64,000 bases of DNA from Yersinia enterocolitica subsp. enterocolitica. Lineage in GTDB: Bacteria; Pseudomonadota; Gammaproteobacteria; Enterobacterales; Enterobacteriaceae. The first letter of the stretch is position 1; each line of letters opens with the position of its first letter. The position numbers and the translations under genes are program-made. Under the pieces are notes generated by a model. That model worked only from the letters and a program-made list of their open reading frames with translations, did no database searches and had not been told where the DNA came from. The DNA lies in contig NZ_LR590469.1 in NCBI RefSeq assembly GCF_901472495.1, positions 1,054,001-1,118,000 on the forward strand, read 5' to 3'. This document shows, in pieces, positions 17,068-25,662 of this stretch.

Positions 17068-19647
17068 ATGCATAAAATTTACCGCTTTATAAAAACTTTT
17101 ATGGTTAGCTGCCCGGTGTTATTGGGTGGATTTTCTGTCGTTGACGCTAAAGCTGAAACCGCACTTAATACCCAGTCCGGGCCAATTTATTTATCCTTGC
17201 TGGGGCCAGAAACCCAATTTGTGGTGGCTGATAATGCCACCATTACAGCCATAACTGATAGCGCGATTTTTGGTGATAATAGTGCCAACTGGCGGCTGAT
17301 TGTTTATGGTTCAGTGCTTGATAATCCCAACTATTCTGTTGCCGCAGGCGTGGTTCATCTCGACGCTAAAACGGCCGCTGGCTCTCAGCTGGATAACTAC
17401 GGCATTCTGGCGGCAAACCAAGCCGGGAACAATGTGTCTGGTGTAAAACTGGAGAATGGGGGGGTTGTCGTTAACCATGTCGATGCCCAGATTAGCAGCC
17501 TTGGCGGTTACGGTATCGTATCCAGCGGAGCATTGGCCGCTATTTGGAATGACGGCGCCATAAGTGGTTATTCCAGCGGGGTTCGCTTGGCTAGCGGAGG
17601 TTCGGTTATCCAGAGTGCTACCGGGACGCTGGTCAGTAGCGATGGCCCTGGTATTTTATCTGATAGTGGTATTTTTTCGGTGAATAATGCGGGCAGCATT
17701 ACCGCCAATGTGGCCGCGGGTATCCTTGCGCGGGGTGACAGCAGCGGCTCTATCTCGAATAGCGGCACCATTACCGGGCCAAATGCCATTGCTATCCAAG
17801 GCAATGCCGGGATGATAATCAATAACACCGGCACCTTCACCGGCACCAATGGCACAGCGGTTGATCTTAGTGGCAGTAATAACCAACTGATATTAGATAC
17901 CGGCAGCGTTATCAATGGCAAAGTGGTGAGTCGCGGTAGCAATAACACCCTCGCATTGCTGGGTGATGGCACCGCCACTAATGATTTCAGTGGATTGTCC
18001 TCAGTTTCAGCCATTGGCACCGGTCTTTGGACTCTGGGCGGCAATGTCACGACCACGGCGGCCAGCACTTCAGCGTTGGAGGTACAAAACGGCAAATTAA
18101 TCATCACCGGTCAATTGACCAACAGTGGCGTTGGGGCGGCAGCCAATGTCTCACATGGTGGGATATTACAAATTGGCACTGGCTTGAGCCGCGGTAATCT
18201 CATCAGTGACGTCAATATTGAACAGAGTGGGACAGTCGGTGGTTATGGCAGCGTCACCGGCAAGGTGAACAATGCCGGTAATCTTATCGTGGGGCAGGCA
18301 TTGTCCGGTGAGGGACATGGCGAGTTCACCATCAACGGTGACTACCATGGTCAGGGCGGGACAGTCGTCTTTGATACCGATATGGCAGCGGATAATGCTG
18401 CAACAGACAAATTGATAATCAATGGTTCTACTTCTGGTGAGAGTCATATCCGCGTTCAGAGCGCACACGGCGAGGGCGCTCAAACCTATGATGGTATTAA
18501 AATTATCACGGTCAATGGCCGTCAGTCTGACGGGCAATTTAATTTGCTGGGCCGTGCGGTGGCCGGGCCTTATGAATATTTTCTGCAACAAGGCACACTG
18601 ACTGACCCGGACAACAAAGACTGGTATTTGCGTTCAACCTTTGGTGGCATCGCTCCGGTTAGTGGCGATACCGGTGGTGGTGCCAAAGACATTCCGGCGA
18701 GTAGCAAAACACTGCGCCCAGAAGCTGGCGGTTATATGGCCAATTTAGCTGCGGCACAAACCCTGTTCAACTTGCGACTCAATGACCGCGAAGGTCGCGC
18801 CGAAAACTCAAGTATGTGGCTGCGTCAGGTGGGTTCACGCACTGGCTTCAGTGATGGCAGCGGCCAGTTACACAGCACCGCCAATGCTTATGTGGTGCAA
18901 GGTGGCGGCGAAGTATTGAGTGCGGCAATGGGGCAGAATGACCGCTTGGGTGTCGGTGTCATGGCCGGTTATGGTTATAACAATAATCAGACCCAATCTA
19001 ACCGCACCGGTTATAAATCACGCGGCACGGTGGATGGTTACAGTGCCGGCATTTACGCCACCTGGTATCAGGATGCCAAAAATCAGCAGGGTGCCTATGT
19101 GGATAGCTGGTTGCAATACAGCAAACTCAATGCCAGCGAGCAGGGCGATGAGTTGGCAATGCAAAGTTATAACATCAATGGTTTGAGTGCCTCGGTTGAA
19201 AGTGGTTACCGCATGCCGGTGTATCATGGTGTCAACGGTGATGTGTTTGTGACGCCACAGGCGCAGGTTATCTGGGATGGACAGAAAGCAGATACGGTGC
19301 ATGATGACAGTAATACCCAAGTTCAATCAACAGGAGCGGATGTTATCAATACCCGAATCGGTGTTCGAGTGGCGCGTGATAGTGTCAGTGATCAGGATAA
19401 AGGCAAGGATAAGCTGTTCACGGTTTACTCGGAAGTGAACTGGCTACATAACAGCAAAGATCCCGGCGTCGCGATGGATAACATTACAGTGAGTCAGGCT
19501 GGCAGCCGCAACGTGGGTGAAATAAAACTTGGGGCGGAAGGTAAACTGAATAAAAATTGCAATACCTGGGCCAATGTTGGTCAACAAATAGGTGGCAGTG
19601 GTTACAATGACAGCCGCGTGACGGCGGGCCTTAAGTACGCATTCTAA
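17068..19647 (+). CDS. Autotransporter with outer-membrane beta-barrel (type Va)
   Basis: 859-aa secreted surface protein. An N-terminal signal peptide ends near VVDAKA-ET (about residue 30). The passenger (30-530) is rich in Gly, Ser, Asn, Thr with repeated strand-turn units such as GSISNSGTITGPNAIAIQGN and MIINNTGTFTGTNGTAVDLS, the pattern of a right-handed beta-helix. The C-terminal domain from about 580 (MWLRQVGSRTGFSDGSGQL onward) is a 12-strand barrel ending in LKYAF with the required terminal Phe. Likely an adhesin or biofilm factor. No serine protease GDSGSP motif, RGD or internal cleavage motif was seen. A clear SD is weak (TTCGGAG upstream of ATG). Confidence 0.92.
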   Translation: MHKIYRFIKTFMVSCPVLLGGFSVVDAKAETALNTQSGPIYLSLLGPETQFVVADNATITAITDSAIFGDNSANWRLIVYGSVLDNPNYSVAAGVVHLDAKTAAGSQLDNYGILAANQAGNNVSGVKLENGGVVVNHVDAQISSLGGYGIVSSGALAAIWNDGAISGYSSGVRLASGGSVIQSATGTLVSSDGPGILSDSGIFSVNNAGSITANVAAGILARGDSSGSISNSGTITGPNAIAIQGNAGMIINNTGTFTGTNGTAVDLSGSNNQLILDTGSVINGKVVSRGSNNTLALLGDGTATNDFSGLSSVSAIGTGLWTLGGNVTTTAASTSALEVQNGKLIITGQLTNSGVGAAANVSHGGILQIGTGLSRGNLISDVNIEQSGTVGGYGSVTGKVNNAGNLIVGQALSGEGHGEFTINGDYHGQGGTVVFDTDMAADNAATDKLIINGSTSGESHIRVQSAHGEGAQTYDGIKIITVNGRQSDGQFNLLGRAVAGPYEYFLQQGTLTDPDNKDWYLRSTFGGIAPVSGDTGGGAKDIPASSKTLRPEAGGYMANLAAAQTLFNLRLNDREGRAENSSMWLRQVGSRTGFSDGSGQLHSTANAYVVQGGGEVLSAAMGQNDRLGVGVMAGYGYNNNQTQSNRTGYKSRGTVDGYSAGIYATWYQDAKNQQGAYVDSWLQYSKLNASEQGDELAMQSYNINGLSASVESGYRMPVYHGVNGDVFVTPQAQVIWDGQKADTVHDDSNTQVQSTGADVINTRIGVRVARDSVSDQDKGKDKLFTVYSEVNWLHNSKDPGVAMDNITVSQAGSRNVGEIKLGAEGKLNKNCNTWANVGQQIGGSGYNDSRVTAGLKYAF

Positions 19648-19684
19648 TCACTACTGATAAGAAAATTAAGCACCAATAAGAATG

Positions 19685-19719
19685 AAACGCTGCGGGCAGT
19701 CCGTGGCGTTTTTCTTTTT
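19685..19719 (+). terminator. Terminator after autotransporter
   Basis: Stem AAACGC (19685-19690) with GCGTTT (19706-19711), internal partial pairing TGCGG/CCGTG, followed by a T-rich tract TTTTTCTTTTT. It sits 38 bases after the stop codon and just before the end of the convergent LysR gene. Confidence 0.75.
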
Positions 19720-19723
19720 CAAA

Positions 19724-20590
19724 TCAGCTTGATGCTACTGACCCCATCACCTGCTGGATAAAATTATCCCGTACCCAATCTTGTATGCGATCATCCCAGG
19801 CGATACCCACTTGCCAACTGAGATTCTCTCCACTGAGTGGCATGATATTTATGCCAGGCGGCGCAATATGCACCACACTTTGCGGTAATAAGGCAACGCC
19901 GATACCAGCAATCACCAGCGCCAGTATGGTCTGAATATCTTCAACTTCTTGCGTCGTGGGCGCATACCATTGGTTTGATTGCAAAAATAGATCGGTTTGT
20001 GCATTGAGCCCACGCCCACGCTCAGTATATAAACGCAGCAATGGCAGGTGTTTTAACCACTCATCGGGGGAGTGTGTTTTATTTTGTGCTGTCACCAGCA
20101 CCAGGCGGTCGTCAAATAAAGGATAAAAATTCAATACCGCTGTGGGAGGAGCACGAACAAAGCCAATTTGCAGTTCACCGCGCGTTAATAACGCATATTG
20201 TTGCGCCGAGGGAATATCTTCCAGGGTGATAGAAATCGCCGGGAATTGCTGTCGGAATTTGGCGATATAATGTGGCGCGGTATAGAAAGTCGATAGACCA
20301 AACCCGATGGCGAGCAACCCTTCAATACCCTTAGCAACGCGGGCGGCAGATTGCAAAAAAAACTCGGATTGACTGACCGTTTTCTCAGCTTGTGCGAGTA
20401 ATTGTTGCCCACTGCGTGTCAACGCCGCGCCATGTCGCCCACGGGTGAACAAGTGAATATTCAGCATCGATTCCAACAAGTTAATCTGCTTGGTCAGTGC
20501 CGGTTGCGTCACGCAAAGGGCCTGTGCAGCATCGCCATAGTTGCCTTTTTGTGCGAGCATCACAAAGGCTTTCAGCAACTTTATATTCAC
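19724..20590 (-). CDS. LysR family transcriptional regulator
   Basis: 288 aa. N-terminal winged helix (LLKAFVMLAQKGNYGDAAQALCVTQPALTKQINLLESMLN) and a C-terminal effector-binding domain (GLLAIGFGLSTFYTAPHYIAKF...). Starts at a GTG (20590) with AGGA 8 nt upstream. It is divergent from the nitrilase gene, 113 bases apart, and by the usual LysR arrangement probably regulates it. Effector unknown. Confidence 0.85.
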   Translation of the reverse strand: MNIKLLKAFVMLAQKGNYGDAAQALCVTQPALTKQINLLESMLNIHLFTRGRHGAALTRSGQQLLAQAEKTVSQSEFFLQSAARVAKGIEGLLAIGFGLSTFYTAPHYIAKFRQQFPAISITLEDIPSAQQYALLTRGELQIGFVRAPPTAVLNFYPLFDDRLVLVTAQNKTHSPDEWLKHLPLLRLYTERGRGLNAQTDLFLQSNQWYAPTTQEVEDIQTILALVIAGIGVALLPQSVVHIAPPGINIMPLSGENLSWQVGIAWDDRIQDWVRDNFIQQVMGSVASS

Positions 20591-20703
20591 TTATTCATTC
20601 CTGTTGGTAATCAAAAAAGGAAAATCATTCATTATAAAGTTATCAATAGCGCTGCTGTAATACCAGTCATGAAAATCAGCAATAGATATCCTTGGAGGAT
20701 AAT

Positions 20704-21693
20704 GTGACTGAATTACCATTAATCACCGCAGCAACGGTACAATTCCAGCATCAGGCCAACAATAAACAATACAACCTATTGGTTATTGAAAGGTTTATTG
20801 AGCAGGCAGCTCTGAAAAACATCAAAATACTGGCTTTCCCAGAGATGTGCATTACGGGATATTGGCATGTGCCTAAATTGACGGCAGCGCAAGTTACCGC
20901 TTTGGCTGAGCCGATTGAAAGCAGCCCATCGATTGCCTTGGTGCGGGCTTTGGCGCTGAAACATCAAATGTTGATTGGTGTCGGCCTGATAGAACAGGGA
21001 AACGACGGGCGACTCTATAATGCTTATGTCGCTTGTATGCCTGATGGCTCGGTGCACACGCACCGAAAACTGCATGCTTTTGAACACTCAGCTATCAGCA
21101 GCGGTGATTCTTACACGGTTTTTGATACCCCCTGGGGCGTCAAAGTTGGCATTCTTATCTGCTGGGATAACAATTTGGTGGAAAATGTGCGCGCAACCAC
21201 CTTGCTTGGCGCTGATATATTATTAGCACCGCATCAAACTGGCGGAACGCATTCCCGCAGCCCATATGGTATGAAGCCCATTCCACTCGACCTCTGGGCG
21301 CAACGCACGGAAAGAAAAGCGGAAATGACGGCGGCTATTCGCGGCGTAAATGGTCGGGAATGGTTAATGCGTTGGTTACCGGCCCGTGCACATGATAATG
21401 GCCTGTTTATTCTATTCAGTAATGGTATTGGCGCGGATGATGATGAAGTTCGTACCGGTAATGCCATGATACTGGACCCTTATGGCCGTATCATTAATGA
21501 AACCTGGGAAGCCGCCGATGTGATGGTCAGTGCTGAATTAGATTTGTCGTTAATCCCACTCAGCACGGGACGGCGCTGGATTTATGGCCGTCGGCCCGAA
21601 ATGTACTCTATTTTAACTCAACGGCAAGGTTATGAACGGGATGCCATTTCAGCACGTTTTTCCACTGACATTCCTGACGTGAAAAAACCATAA
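20704..21693 (+). CDS. Carbon-nitrogen hydrolase (nitrilase superfamily)
   Basis: 329-aa amidase/nitrilase superfamily enzyme. The catalytic triad is complete: Glu47 in FPEMCITGY, Lys122 in HRKLHAF and Cys153 in ILICWDNN. It therefore hydrolyses a C-N bond (amide, carbamoyl or nitrile), substrate unknown; the compact length and lack of an N-acyltransferase domain exclude Lnt. The start is the GTG at 20704, with GGAGG 5 nt upstream; a TTG at 20692 is longer. Regulated most likely by the divergent LysR gene. Confidence 0.86.
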   Translation: MTELPLITAATVQFQHQANNKQYNLLVIERFIEQAALKNIKILAFPEMCITGYWHVPKLTAAQVTALAEPIESSPSIALVRALALKHQMLIGVGLIEQGNDGRLYNAYVACMPDGSVHTHRKLHAFEHSAISSGDSYTVFDTPWGVKVGILICWDNNLVENVRATTLLGADILLAPHQTGGTHSRSPYGMKPIPLDLWAQRTERKAEMTAAIRGVNGREWLMRWLPARAHDNGLFILFSNGIGADDDEVRTGNAMILDPYGRIINETWEAADVMVSAELDLSLIPLSTGRRWIYGRRPEMYSILTQRQGYERDAISARFSTDIPDVKKP

Positions 21694-21725
21694 ATTAGCC
21701 AAAAGTAGGGGGCGGGGAAACCGGC

Positions 21726-21854
21726 CTACCTGCGCACACCAGTACCAATACTGATACTCGATATGCCGCTTGAACCGCCACTCACCCCAACATGGCCAGT
21801 ATTGGCACAGGCGACCAGTAATAGCGTAAGCATCACGAGGGTTAATATTTTCAT
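21726..21854 (-). CDS. Small putative lipoprotein, 42 aa
   Basis: A short frame beginning MKILTLVMLTLLLVAC and ending SSISIGTGVRR. The lipobox LVAC puts the lipidated Cys at residue 16; Ala-Asn after it would favour outer-membrane sorting. The mature part is a Gly/Ser-rich peptide of 27 residues. AAGGG lies 6 nt upstream of the ATG, a good ribosome site. It is a single gene between the nitrilase and ddaH genes. No family recognised; entericidin-like size but different sequence. Confidence 0.7.
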   Translation of the reverse strand: MKILTLVMLTLLLVACANTGHVGVSGGSSGISSISIGTGVRR

Positions 21855-22081
21855 TTGAAGCCCTTGGTTTATCAATTAGTTCGTAATCATAACATTCAGT
21901 ATATAACTAAAGCTTCTGGCGACCGACGCTTCTGTCATCAGTGACAGCGGAATAGGTCGCCTTGCCAATAATAAACAGCGCAAATAGTGAGTCACATCCG
22001 CCTTATTCAACCTGATTGGTGACTGTATCTGTTTAATAATCAGATCAACAACGTCGCAACACTCAATCAAGAGAATCGTCT

Positions 22082-22840
22082 ATGCATTTTACTCAAGCCA
22101 TTGCCAGACTTCCTGCTGACACCTGTGGTAGCGGCCAGACCACCGCCCAATTGGGCGCGCCGGATATTGCTGCCACCGGGCAACAATTTTTGGCTTATGT
22201 CGATACTTTGCTGCGACTTGGCCTGAAAGTGACTATCTTACCGGCGGCTCCGACCTTCCCGGATGCCCACTTTGTCGAAGATACGGCGGTGGTGATGCCG
22301 GAGCTGGCGGTGATAACTCACCCCGGAGCGCCAAGTCGCCAAGGCGAAGTGGACACCATTGAGCCACTGTTCACCGATCGCCCTGTTTTTCGCATGAGTC
22401 ATCAGGGGCATCTTGATGGCGGTGATGTGTTATTAGTCGATAAACAGTTCTTTATCGGGCTGACGTCGCGCACCGATAAAGCGGGCATTAGCGAGTTTAC
22501 CTCTGCGGTCGGGCGCTATGGTTATCAAGTGACCGCCATTGAAGTGAGCGCCGGTCTGCACCTGAAATCCATTGTGAACTATGTGGGCCGCAACACCTTG
22601 TTGCTAACCGAAGATTACCAACACCATCCGGCCTTTGCTGGCTTTAACACTATTGTGATTACCGATGCGGAGTCTTACGCCGGTAATACCTTATGGATCA
22701 ACGATACGCTGATTACTCCGCAAGGTTATCCTGCTACCTTGGCGCAAATTGAAAAGCTGGGGATGCCTATTGTCCAACTGGATACCAGTGAATTTAAAAA
22801 AATGGATGGCGGCTTGACCTGCCTCTCACTTCGTTTCTGA
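22082..22840 (+). CDS. Dimethylargininase-type guanidino hydrolase (DDAH family)
   Basis: 252-aa pentein-fold enzyme; family members hydrolyse N-omega-methylated arginines to citrulline and methylamines, or act on related guanidines. Active-site residues are intact: Glu66-Asp67 in FVEDTA, His160 in GLHLKS and the nucleophile Cys247 in GLTCLSLRF. Length matches Pseudomonas DDAH (254 aa). SD is weak. It is the first of four plus-strand genes with an amino-acid ABC transporter, so the substrate is likely imported by it. Arginine deiminase is less likely, being about 400 aa. Confidence 0.85.
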   Translation: MHFTQAIARLPADTCGSGQTTAQLGAPDIAATGQQFLAYVDTLLRLGLKVTILPAAPTFPDAHFVEDTAVVMPELAVITHPGAPSRQGEVDTIEPLFTDRPVFRMSHQGHLDGGDVLLVDKQFFIGLTSRTDKAGISEFTSAVGRYGYQVTAIEVSAGLHLKSIVNYVGRNTLLLTEDYQHHPAFAGFNTIVITDAESYAGNTLWINDTLITPQGYPATLAQIEKLGMPIVQLDTSEFKKMDGGLTCLSLRF

Positions 22841-22866
22841 TCTTTGCCAACACCGGGATTTTAATA

Positions 22867-23640
22867 ATGAAAAAGACATTCGCTGCATTATTGACTGGCT
22901 TGATACTTTCCGCTCCCGTAGCGGCTCAGACGATAGAAACTATCAGTTTTGGTGTGGACGGCGGATACCCACCGTTTGATGTGCTGGCGCCCAGCGGCGA
23001 GATAACCGGCTTTGATATTGATATTGCAAATGCATTATGTGACAACCTGCATGCCAAGTGTGTGTTCGTCAAACAACCTTTTGAAAGTATGATTGCCGCA
23101 CTGAATGCGCGTAAGTTCGATGCCATTATTGCCTCGCTGAGTATTACCGATGAGCGCAAAAAAGAAGTCGACTTTACCGATCGCTACTACCGCAGTGCGG
23201 CACAATTAGTGGCGCGCAAAGGCAGCCCATTGTCACCTGATGTTGCCAGTCTGACAGGGAAAACTGTCGGCGTGCAGACCGGATCCATCCATGAAACTTA
23301 CGCCAAAAAACATTGGGGTGGGCAAGGGGTCAAAATTGTCTCTTACGCCAATCAGGATAATGTCTATCTGGATCTGATGTCAGGGCGGATCAACGCCTCG
23401 CTACAGGATAATATTCAAGCTGCCAGCAGCTTTATTGATACGCCCCGCGGGCAGAAGTTTGCTTTTGCCGGGCCGGTTATTCAAGACGACACCATCTCAT
23501 CTGATGTGGGTATCGCCGTCGGTAAAGATAACCCGGCCTTGCGCGATGCCTTGAATGGGGCCATAAAAGCTATTCGTGCTGATGGTACTTACGACGCCAT
23601 TCAGAAAAAGTATTTTAGTTTCGATATTTACGGCGAGTGA
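22867..23640 (+). CDS. ABC transporter periplasmic binding protein, basic amino acid type
   Basis: 257 aa with a signal peptide (MKKTFAALLTGLILSAPVAA, cleavage before QTIE) and a type II binding-protein fold of the ArtJ/HisJ/LAO family (FGVDGGYPPFDVLAPSGEITGFD, LNARKFDAIIASLSITDERKK, GTYDAIQKKYFSFDIYG). Expected ligands are arginine-like or other cationic amino acids; methylarginine is suggested by the upstream DDAH gene. Delivers ligand to the two permeases that follow. Confidence 0.9.
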   Translation: MKKTFAALLTGLILSAPVAAQTIETISFGVDGGYPPFDVLAPSGEITGFDIDIANALCDNLHAKCVFVKQPFESMIAALNARKFDAIIASLSITDERKKEVDFTDRYYRSAAQLVARKGSPLSPDVASLTGKTVGVQTGSIHETYAKKHWGGQGVKIVSYANQDNVYLDLMSGRINASLQDNIQAASSFIDTPRGQKFAFAGPVIQDDTISSDVGIAVGKDNPALRDALNGAIKAIRADGTYDAIQKKYFSFDIYGE

Positions 23641-23719
23641 TTTTTAGCCATGATTATTGCGAGCGCCGGGCAATAGCAGCCACGCCCGGTTGCCGTTGGT
23701 TAGCCTTGGGAGGTCGATA

Positions 23720-24412
23720 ATGGTCGTAGACTATTTGCCGTTACTGGCACAAGGGGCGGGCTTATCACTGTGCGTGATGCTGTTGTCACTGGCCGTGGCA
23801 CTCACACTCGGCCTGATTAATGCGGTTATCAAGCTGTTTGGCCCGCGCTGGCTACGTTGGATCTCTACCGGCTACACCACATTAGTGCGTGGTATTCCTG
23901 AACTGGTGATCATGCTATTGCTGTTTTTTGGCGGCGAAATGTTGGTCAATGGTTTTCTCGGTCTGTTGGGATTAGGGCCGGTGCGCTTCAATACTTTTGT
24001 TTCCGGAGTGCTGGCAATCGGCATTGTATTTGGTGCGTATTACACCGAAACCTTCCGTGGCGCGTTTCAAACCGTCGATCGCGGTCAGTTGGAAGCCGCG
24101 GTGGCTTACGGCATGCGCCCCGGCCAAGTGTTTCGTCGTATTATGCTGCCGCAAATGCTTAGCTTTGCCATTCCCGGCATCAATAATAACTGGCTCGGTT
24201 TGATGAAAGCCTCTGCTTTGATCTCGATTTTGGGATTGGAAGATATGGTGTGGCTGGCCGAGCAGGCGGGGCGCGCAACACAAAAACCTTTCCTGTTCTA
24301 CTTCCTGGTGGCGATGATTTATATGGTGATTACCGCGCTGTCCAGTTGGGGCTTTAGTCTGTTGGCGCGGCGTTATGCACTGTCAACCTCAACGGCGGCG
24401 AGGGCGCGCTGA
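23720..24412 (+). CDS. ABC transporter permease, polar amino acid family (HisQ-like)
   Basis: About 230 aa, hydrophobic, with the permease signature EAAVAYGMRPGQVFRRIMLPQ that contacts the ATPase. GGAGG lies 6 nt upstream of the ATG at 23720; the longer frame to 23657 has no such site. Its TGA overlaps the next ATG by one base, so the two permeases are coupled and probably form a heterodimer. Confidence 0.9.
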   Translation: MVVDYLPLLAQGAGLSLCVMLLSLAVALTLGLINAVIKLFGPRWLRWISTGYTTLVRGIPELVIMLLLFFGGEMLVNGFLGLLGLGPVRFNTFVSGVLAIGIVFGAYYTETFRGAFQTVDRGQLEAAVAYGMRPGQVFRRIMLPQMLSFAIPGINNNWLGLMKASALISILGLEDMVWLAEQAGRATQKPFLFYFLVAMIYMVITALSSWGFSLLARRYALSTSTAARAR

Positions 24413-25134
24413 TGAACCTGCAAACTATCATAGAAGCGGTGCCAACATTTCTCTATAGCGACGGTGCTGATACCACCGGTCTGGCGATGACCGCCAAACT
24501 GTTTTTACTCTCGGTGTTCCCCGGTTTACTGCTGGCGCTGGTGATGGCTGTCGGGCAGGCATTCGGCCCACGTCCGTTGGCCTGGTTGATTCGCAGTGTG
24601 ACTTATTTCTTTCGTAGCACGCCACTCTACCTGCAACTCATGCTCATCTACTATGGCCTGTCGCAGTTTGACATTGTGCAGTTAGGCTGGCAGGACGACC
24701 AACCCTTTTGGCTGCTGTTCCGTGATGCTACTTTCTGCGCCACACTAGCGTTGGTGCTCAATACCAGCGCTTATGTTGCGGAGTTATTGGCGGGCATGAT
24801 GGTGACTTTCCCGCGTCAGGAGTGGGTGGCTGGCGAAGCGTTTGGTATGAGTCAGTGGCAAATCATTCGCCGTTTGGTATTACCAGCGACATTACGCCGC
24901 GGTATTCCGGCGTTGAATAATGAAATGGTGTTCTTGCTGCATGCAACCTCTCTGGCCAGTACCGTCACATTGCTCGATATCACCGGTGTAGCACGGGCTT
25001 TCTATGCTGCCACTTATTCGCCGTTTATTCCGTTTCTGATGGCGGCGGCGCTGTATTTATTGTGTACATTTATATTGATTTTCTTGTTTTCACGTGCGGA
25101 ACGGCGCTGGTTAGCCTTTGCCCGCCACGATTGA
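24412..25134 (+). CDS. ABC transporter permease, polar amino acid family (HisM-like)
   Basis: 240-aa integral membrane protein, partner of the preceding permease, with the coupling-helix motif GEAFGMSQWQIIRRLVLPA. Several hydrophobic helices. No ATP-binding subunit gene follows: the next gene is a regulator on the other strand. The transporter must borrow an ATPase encoded elsewhere, as ArtP/HisP-type subunits could supply, or the gene has been lost here. Confidence 0.9.
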   Translation: MNLQTIIEAVPTFLYSDGADTTGLAMTAKLFLLSVFPGLLLALVMAVGQAFGPRPLAWLIRSVTYFFRSTPLYLQLMLIYYGLSQFDIVQLGWQDDQPFWLLFRDATFCATLALVLNTSAYVAELLAGMMVTFPRQEWVAGEAFGMSQWQIIRRLVLPATLRRGIPALNNEMVFLLHATSLASTVTLLDITGVARAFYAATYSPFIPFLMAAALYLLCTFILIFLFSRAERRWLAFARHD

Positions 25135-25192
25135 ATCCAGCGGGCAATCCAGCTTTAAGCATTTTTAACAATTTTAAGCATTTTCAACAGCT

Positions 25193-25648
25193 TTAAGCAC
25201 GTTTGATAGCCTGTAACTCGGTGATGGTGACGATTTTATCGACGCGGAATTTTTTACTGGTGAGCCAGGTGTCGGCCAGTAGTCGGTAGTGCTCCATGTG
25301 GCGGCAGCCAATGCGCACCAGAAAATCAAAACTACCGCCGACCAGCCAGCAATCCAGCACCTCTGGTGTTTTACGCACTTCTTGCTCGAAGGCCGCTTGA
25401 GAGTGCCCGTGGTCGGCTAAGGCAATTTGTGCTTGGATAACAAAAGCATGCTCGGGTTCCGGTAGCTCAATAATCGCACTATAACCACGGATAATACCGG
25501 CGCGCTCCAACAGCCGAACGCGCTCCAAACAGGGGCGGGCGGTCAAATTGACCTGCTCGGACAACTTCTGATAAGAGATACGGCCATCCTGGCTCAGGAT
25601 TTCAAGGATTTTTTTGTCAATTCGGTCAAGCCGGGGTTTCTTTTCCAC
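25193..25648 (-). CDS. Lrp/AsnC family transcriptional regulator
   Basis: About 151 aa. N-terminal helix-turn-helix (LDRIDKKILEILSQDGRISYQKLSEQVNLTARPCLERV) and a C-terminal RAM/AsnC ligand-binding domain (VLDCWLVGGSFDFLVRIGCRHMEHYRLL). The start is uncertain between GTG 25648 and TTG 25663; neither has a strong ribosome site. It is divergent from the deacylase with start codons touching, and convergent with the transporter operon. It probably controls both in response to an amino acid. Confidence 0.88.
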   Translation of the reverse strand: MEKKPRLDRIDKKILEILSQDGRISYQKLSEQVNLTARPCLERVRLLERAGIIRGYSAIIELPEPEHAFVIQAQIALADHGHSQAAFEQEVRKTPEVLDCWLVGGSFDFLVRIGCRHMEHYRLLADTWLTSKKFRVDKIVTITELQAIKRA

Positions 25649-25662
25649 AGATAGGACGTCCA

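Noticed and set aside
17568..18107. Long minus-strand frame (179 codons) opposite the autotransporter
   Set aside because: Antisense shadow of the repetitive Gly/Ser-rich passenger; Pro/Val/Leu-rich composition follows from that.
25135..25192. Possible ATPase gene or remnant after the second permease
   Set aside because: Only 58 bases with a short repeated ttttaagcattttaa pattern; no Walker motifs in any frame between 22082 and 26772.
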